This document shows, piece after piece, positions 33,640-37,534 of a DNA stretch of 37,534 nucleotides. The stretch's first letter is position 1. The number at the start of each line of letters is the position of its first letter. The notes beneath the pieces are model-generated. The model was not told the origin of the DNA. It did not search any database and saw only the letters and a list, made by a program, of their open reading frames with translations. This DNA is from Blumeriella jaapii (taxonomy: Eukaryota > Ascomycota > Leotiomycetes > Helotiales > Drepanopezizaceae), in NCBI GenBank assembly GCA_009599575.1, contig VWND01000053.1:1-37534 (forward strand), given 5' to 3'. Made by a program: the position numbers and the translations under genes.

Positions 33640-34050
33640 ATGTCAAACATTCAAGTATCTTCCACCCCTTTGATAAACAGCGCTAATATTCATTATTTTA
33701 GTAACTTTCGTACTACTAACGATTTAAATCCTAAACAAGCGTTTCAAGATTTACCTGATTTTCACTTTTTATCTTATTATATAGATTTTGAATTATTGCT
33801 TTGTTTGTTTTGTAATTCATCTATTACTGGATTTGAACAACATATACGTAAAAATCATTTCCATTCAATTTCAAAAAACGATCGAAATAAATTAATTAAA
33901 CAAGGCTTAATTATTTATCAATCGTTAAAAATCGAATCTTTGAAAAACAGTTTAGAATTAATACGACTTTTTTCATTAGAATTCGATTTAAAACCTTTTC
34001 CAGAACTCGAAATATCGCAAACAATTTTAAATGCGATTTTTGTTCTTTAA
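33640..34050 (+). CDS. Segment 1: N-terminus with C2H2 finger 1
   Basis: The open frame holds CLFCNSSITGFEQHIRKNH (33802-33858), a C-x2-C-x9-H-x4-H finger. A helical stretch follows, ending in LFSLEFDLKPFPELEIS, the spacing seen between the paired fingers of OrsD/DUF3505 proteins. The frame should leave this track near 34005-34020: one base appears missing, and the next frame then reads straight into finger 2. The stop at 34050 is therefore an artefact of the shift. Confidence 0.7.
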   Translation: MSNIQVSSTPLINSANIHYFSNFRTTNDLNPKQAFQDLPDFHFLSYYIDFELLLCLFCNSSITGFEQHIRKNHFHSISKNDRNKLIKQGLIIYQSLKIESLKNSLELIRLFSLEFDLKPFPELEISQTILNAIFVL

Positions 34051-35087
34051 TTCTAGCAAATCGTATAAATATCAAAAAACATATTAAAAAAATTCATACA
34101 AATGAAATCGAAATTATTGTTGCAAATGATATTAGTAAATATTATTCAATTGTAACTACTCAATCACTTGAAAGAAATAGATGGTATTTCGAAGTTAAAC
34201 AAATTGATAATTCAGTAAACGAAATCGAAGATAATATTCATTCTAATGAAATTTCAGAAGATTTACCATCTGATTTGTTAATAGCTCAAAATTTATTAAT
34301 CGAAGAATTAAATTTGAAAGAATCTTTATTCTACGAAAATTTAAATTCGTCTAAAATAAATCTTAGCGATAATTTAACCAATTTTCAAGCAAAAACTCGA
34401 TATGCTGAATTTATTCAAAATTATAAGCCGCAAGAATTATACGATTTATGTGAATTATATAATCAAGATAAAGACGACGAATTGATTAAATTTATAATCG
34501 ATAATATTCAAGAAATTCTTTATTTAAGTTTAGATAAAATTACTTGGATAAATAAAAGTCATTTAAATATTTTAAATAGTTTTGAGCCTAATAAAATAGG
34601 CAATAAAGAATTTAAAATATTACTTACATCGAAATCTCGCGTCGATTATTTTGCTTTTTTTAATAATTTTATTACTTTTTTCTTTCGTAGTTATAATTTA
34701 AAATTATATAAAACTAGTAAACCGATTTTTAAAATCGATACAAAACTAGAAGAAAAAATTGACGATTTATTATTACAAGCGATTGATTATATAAACGATC
34801 CAAAAATTGAAGTTTCATCGAAAAATTTCACAAAAACTATTAATCGAAATATAAATAAAGCTTATAATAATCGAATTTTAATCGACGATTTATCGAGTGA
34901 TAATTCTGAAATTGAATTCGATAATTCTATAAGCAATGAATCTATATTATCGGATGATAGCAATTCAAGTAATATTAGTAATAATAGCAATACTTCGAAT
35001 AATTCTTGGTCTTTTGGAAGATTATCAAACGTAGATACAGAGCAAAATTCTTATATTTCATTTTTAAAAAAATATAAAAAATTCTGA
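34008..35087 (+). CDS. Segment 2: C2H2 finger 2 and acidic Ser/Asn linker
   Basis: In the frame of 34032 it reads CDFCSLILANRINIKKHIKKIH (34032-34094), a C-x2-C-x12-H-x4-H finger. The frame then stays open to 35087. Helical, acidic residues follow (IIDNIQEILYLSLDKITWIN), then a low-complexity Ser/Asn/Asp tract at ~34890-35000. The stop at 35087 sits in an A-run context; one base later the frame reads NSETDRNPFVNRISKIIK (to ~35135), so the protein probably continues. Confidence 0.65.
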   Translation, partial: RNIANNFKCDFCSLILANRINIKKHIKKIHTNEIEIIVANDISKYYSIVTTQSLERNRWYFEVKQIDNSVNEIEDNIHSNEISEDLPSDLLIAQNLLIEELNLKESLFYENLNSSKINLSDNLTNFQAKTRYAEFIQNYKPQELYDLCELYNQDKDDELIKFIIDNIQEILYLSLDKITWINKSHLNILNSFEPNKIGNKEFKILLTSKSRVDYFAFFNNFITFFFRSYNLKLYKTSKPIFKIDTKLEEKIDDLLLQAIDYINDPKIEVSSKNFTKTINRNINKAYNNRILIDDLSSDNSEIEFDNSISNESILSDDSNSSNISNNSNTSNNSWSFGRLSNVDTEQNSYISFLKKYKKF

Positions 35088-35104
35088 AACTGATCGTAAT
35101 CCTT

Positions 35105-35389
35105 TTGTTAATCGAATTTCAAAAATTATTAAGTAATATTATTTTTGAAATTTTAATTCAAAAACAAGATTTAAATATATTCGAAAGTCCTATTAACGCT
35201 TATTTTGCAATTAAAAGTTTAAGATCTAATTTTACTTTACGAGATACTCTAGATTTATCTGGCTATTATTCTAAATTTATATATTGCTCGCAATTAATAT
35301 TTTTAAATAAAGCTATAAATATTCTTGTTTGTAATTCTCAAAGTAATTTAAATGATATTTTAACTAAATTAATGAATAATTTTTTTTAA
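35105..35389 (+). CDS. Segment 3: helical domain before the recombinase
   Basis: It reads FESPINAYFAIKSLRSNFTL then LSGYYSKFIYCSQLIFLNKA, resembling the 'SP-L-x-(F/Y)-LA' and 'Y-(T/S)-x-x-(L/I)-(S/A)-x-LIY' segments that precede the recombinase-like domain in related fungal proteins (recalled from family knowledge, not searched). The frame ends in a T8 run at 35379-35387. The next frame gives NNSNTALSELLLHRSFCFIVNK to an A6 run near 35455, and then joins segment 4. Confidence 0.55.
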   Translation: MLIEFQKLLSNIIFEILIQKQDLNIFESPINAYFAIKSLRSNFTLRDTLDLSGYYSKFIYCSQLIFLNKAINILVCNSQSNLNDILTKLMNNFF

Positions 35390-35455
35390 AAATAATTCGA
35401 ATACTGCATTAAGCGAATTGCTATTACACCGATCGTTTTGTTTTATTGTAAATAA

Positions 35456-36085
35456 AAAATCTTTCAAGCAATAGTAATGTTACAATTCATAGTTTGACTG
35501 AAAATACAGTTAGTTATAAAAACGTTGTTTTAAGTATTGACAATTTGCGATTTGTATTTAAAGAATTAATTTTAGAAACCGAGCAAATATTAAAAAACGA
35601 TCTTCTTTTTAATATTTCAGAAAGCGAATATAGTCATATTACGTTAGCTGATTTTGCAAAATACGAAGATCGTAATAATACGACGCCTTTTTTATCTTTC
35701 AAAGATTTACATCCTAATAAAAAAGCAAACGATAAATGGTTATTTAATAAAGTTATTAAATCGTCAGAATTACGAGCTCGTTTTTATAATTTTTCGAATC
35801 AAAAATTACAAATTAAACCCCAAGCAATTAAAGCTTATTTAAAATTAAATTTCAATTTAAAAAAGTTATTTTTGATTGATTTTTATTTAGATTGTGGTTT
35901 ACCCATTCGAGGAACCGAACTTACTTCACTTAGAAGTTGTAATTCGCGTAAAGATAAAAGAGAATTATTTCTTGATATTGGAAGTGGTTTATTTATTATG
36001 AATATTAGTAAATTTAAATCGCAATATTCTAGTGAAAAGCTAGCTTCGAATATAAGATATATTCCTTTAAAAGTTAGTACTTTAG
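35456..36085 (+). CDS. Segment 4: tyrosine-recombinase-like domain, box I
   Basis: It begins LSSNSNVTIHSLTENTVSYK, then SIDNLRFVFKELILETEQIL (core-binding-like helices), then FLIDFYLDCGLPIRGTELTSLR. The Arg codon at 35908-35910 lies in GLPIRGTEL, matching box I of tyrosine recombinases (GLR-x-x-EL). FIMNISKFKSQ supplies the beta-hairpin Lys region, and RYIPLKV matches the (R)-x-x-P(L/I) that follows it. The frame slips in a (TA)n run at 36086-36097 and resumes as segment 5. The 209-codon open version runs to 36123. Confidence 0.7.
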
Positions 36086-36571
36086 TATATATATTATATG
36101 GTTTTAGTAGAACCATTTATTAGAATATTAAATATTAGTATTTCGGCGAATAATAATCAATATAAAACAGTTAGTGCTTATTTTTTTTATACAAACAAAA
36201 GATTTTTAAAATCGGCCGATATTTCTAATTATTTAAAATCATTTTGTTTAGTAAAAATTGGTCAACCTTTAACTATTCAAAAATATCGTCAAATTATTGT
36301 AGCTATTATTAAATATTTTATGAAAGAAAATCTTGATATCAATTCTATTACATTAATTAATTCTAATAATAGTTTTACGAATAATGAGCTTCAAGCGAAT
36401 CAAATGAATCATTCGTTAATAACTGAAGAATTAAATTATGGCCGTAATTCGAATACTTTCGAAAATACGCGAGGCGATTTGCAATCAAAGTATTTACAAT
36501 TTTGCCTTCGTTATTTTGATTTTTTCGGCTTAAATAAAATAATAAAGAAATTATTAATAATTCATTTTTAA
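36086..36571 (+). CDS. Segment 5: tyrosine-recombinase-like domain, box II with catalytic Tyr
   Basis: It continues YYMVLVEPFIRILN, then LTIQKYRQIIVAIIKYFM with box II Arg at 36287-36289. Next is NQMNHSLITEELNYGRN with His at 36410-36412 and Tyr at 36437-36439. The His-to-Tyr distance of 9 residues equals that in the canonical GHSS-x-x-TT-x-x-Y motif. The frame should leave near 36545 (A-rich) into EIINNSFLNNLDIINKVKIN and then, after an A6 run near 36611, into ESLTFALRYQKPLLNNNSKA, leading to the helicase. Confidence 0.72.
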   Translation, partial: YIYYMVLVEPFIRILNISISANNNQYKTVSAYFFYTNKRFLKSADISNYLKSFCLVKIGQPLTIQKYRQIIVAIIKYFMKENLDINSITLINSNNSFTNNELQANQMNHSLITEELNYGRNSNTFENTRGDLQSKYLQFCLRYFDFFGLNKIIKKLLIIHF

Positions 36572-36719
36572 ATAATCTCGATATTATTAATAAAGTTAAA
36601 ATTAATAAAAAACAAGACTGAATCTTTGACTTTTGCATTACGTTATCAAAAGCCTTTATTAAATAATAATTCAAAAGCTAAAAAACATAATAGACAAGCG
36701 TCTTTCGAATATAATTCAA

Positions 36720-36956
36720 TTAATAAAAAAAATTAAGCTTACAAATTTGAATTATTTATCTACTATGCCTATCGGAGATAATACGTTATTATTATTATTA
36801 CGCGAATTTTTAAATAATTCCGAAATCGATTTTATTATTCCTGAACAAGAAACTTTATTAAAAAGTATTTTATTAAAAGTGCCTTATATATTAGGAATAT
36901 TACCTACTAGTAGTGGTAAAATCTTTGATTTATTTATTATGCGCTGCTTTATCTAA
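36720..36956 (+). CDS. Segment 6: helicase start, Q-like motif and Walker A
   Basis: In this frame LIKKIKLTNLNYLSTM leads to EQETLLKSILLKVPYILGILPTSSGK. The P-loop GILPTSSGK (36894-36920) is the RecQ motif I (LPTGSGKS) with Ser for Gly. The upstream Gln of EQETLL is placed like the Q/motif 0 residue. An extra A in the A4 run at 36918-36921 throws the frame off just after GK. The true continuation SLIYLLCAALSNAK starts at 36922. Confidence 0.7.
   Translation, partial: LIKKIKLTNLNYLSTMPIGDNTLLLLLREFLNNSEIDFIIPEQETLLKSILLKVPYILGILPTSSGKIFDLFIMRCFI
36894..36920 (+). other. Walker A (P-loop) of the helicase
   Basis: GILPTSSGK, the ATP-binding loop; Lys and the second Ser-Gly pair are kept. It is immediately followed by the frameshifting A4 run. 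Confidence 0.85.
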
Positions 36957-37534
36957 CGCCAAAATTACTATTATTATCGTACCGTTAATTGGTTTAAAAA
37001 GCGATTTATTTAAACGTGCAAATGAATTTGGAATTCCTGTTAGTAATTACGAAGATAATCTTGAATTTAAAACTATAACTCTTATTTCTATTGAAACTTT
37101 GAAAAACGATATATTTATTAATTTATTAATAAATAAAATCGATAAAGGAAAAATTGATAGAATTATATTAGACGAATGTCATTTGCTAATAACTGCGGCT
37201 AATTATCGTTTTATAATGTATCAATTTAAAAAAATTCTTAATTTGAAAGTTCAAACAGTATTTTTAACTGGTACATTATCCGTAAATCAAGAAAATCAAT
37301 TGATTAATGAATTAAATTTACAAACTTTTGCTAAAATACGGGCCGATTGTTTACGTAATAATATATCATATCGAGCTTCAAGTTTTAAATCTAAAAGTAT
37401 GCAAAATAAATTTAAAGAAATCGAAGAATATTGTTTTGAATTAAAATCGAATTTTAAATCATATTTAGATAAAATAATAATATTTTGTCCTACAATTGCG
37501 CTTGTCGATAAATTATCTGAATTTTTAGATTGCG
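36922..37534 (+). CDS. Segment 7: RecQ-like helicase core (DECH), cut by window edge
   Basis: The frame is open to the end. It reads SLIYLLCAALSNAKITIIIV with PLIGLKSDL (motif Ia), LISIETL (Ib), ILDECHLL with the DECH box at 37171-37182 (motif II), VFLTGTLS from 37258 (motif III, usual SAT/TAT replaced by TGT) and KIIIFCPT at 37471-37494 (motif IV). This is a superfamily 2, RecQ-like ATP-dependent DNA helicase. The later motifs V and VI and any RQC/HRDC domain lie outside the window. Confidence 0.8.

Larger units (their letters stand above)
33640..37534 (+). pseudogene. Telomere-linked RecQ-like helicase fused to C2H2 fingers and a tyrosine-recombinase-like domain (frameshifted, 3' end outside window)
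   Basis: This is one protein spread over several frames. Order: two C2H2 fingers (OrsD/DUF3505 type), Ser/Asn-rich acidic linker, helical domain, tyrosine-recombinase-like catalytic domain, and RecQ-family helicase cut by the window edge. Proteins with OrsD-type fingers plus RecQ-like helicase are known from fungal subtelomeres (TLH-like genes), and the flanking satellite with TAACCCTAA fits. Codons are AT-rich but CpA is kept, so the gene is not RIP-mutated. About ten single-base shifts break it, almost all in A or T runs. Apart from these I see no stop codons, and the catalytic residues survive. This suggests either assembly homopolymer errors or very recent decay. The start ATG at 33640 is the first in the frame of finger 1. 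Confidence 0.75.

Noticed and set aside
35494..36571. Starship captain (DUF3435 tyrosine recombinase)
   Set aside because: The domain is followed directly by a RecQ-like helicase and preceded by OrsD-type fingers. No cargo or captain-like position at an element edge is seen, and the motif wording differs from captain proteins as I know them.
33640..37534. Programmed ribosomal frameshifting
   Set aside because: Around ten shifts in both directions at plain A/T runs are too many. Known programmed sites number one or two per gene and have specific slippery heptamers.

Overview
The window looks like a subtelomeric, repeat-dominated piece of a filamentous ascomycete (Pezizomycotina) genome. The main evidence is a repeat-induced-point-mutation (RIP) signature across the first ~30 kb. 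CpA/TpG is replaced by TpA while CpG is spared, and retrotransposon reading frames are riddled with stops. The last ~7 kb (30313-37534) is not RIP-mutated. It holds satellite arrays, a tRNA-like element and a gene related to telomere-linked RecQ-type helicases. I cannot name the species.

Layout, left to right. Element A (+ strand, 1-11116) is a Ty3/gypsy LTR retrotransposon: the end of the 5' LTR, then gag, protease, reverse transcriptase, RNase H, integrase, a ~0.45 kb spacer, a large extra ORF ('ORF3', ~1,000+ codons, unrecognised) and the 3' LTR. Element D (- strand, 11117-14176) is the 5' part of a second, different Ty3/gypsy family (LTR/leader, gag with two zinc knuckles, protease, start of RT), cut off by A. 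Element B (- strand, 14177-19890) belongs to the same family as A and keeps most of ORF3, the spacer, the integrase and part of RNase H. Element C (- strand, 19891-30312) is the best preserved member of the A/B family, running from 3' LTR to gag; its 5' LTR is missing. The arrangement fits nesting: D inserted in B's ORF3, A inserted in D's RT, and C inserted in B's RNase H.

At ~30313 the RIP-mutated DNA stops abruptly. 30313-31927 is a ~187 bp satellite in which every unit carries TAACCCTAA and a GGTNACC hairpin. Its units form a four-unit higher-order repeat of ~789 bp. 31961-32830 is a second array (206 bp period). 32940-33215 holds a tRNA-like, hairpin-rich element that may be a SINE. 33230-33580 is AT-rich repeat followed by a C5A4 minisatellite that is G-quadruplex-prone on the minus strand.

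33640-37534 (open at the right edge) encodes, over many frames, one protein: two C2H2 fingers of OrsD/DUF3505 type, a Ser/Asn-rich linker, a tyrosine-recombinase-like domain with recognisable Arg, Lys, Arg, His and Tyr residues, and a RecQ-like helicase (Walker A, DECH, motifs III and IV). Roughly ten frameshifts, nearly all in A/T homopolymers, split it. Either the gene is decaying or the assembly has homopolymer errors. The recombinase-helicase fusion is the most interesting item here, followed by ORF3 of the retrotransposons and a 31 bp palindrome-ended repeat found in-frame at four sites of that element.
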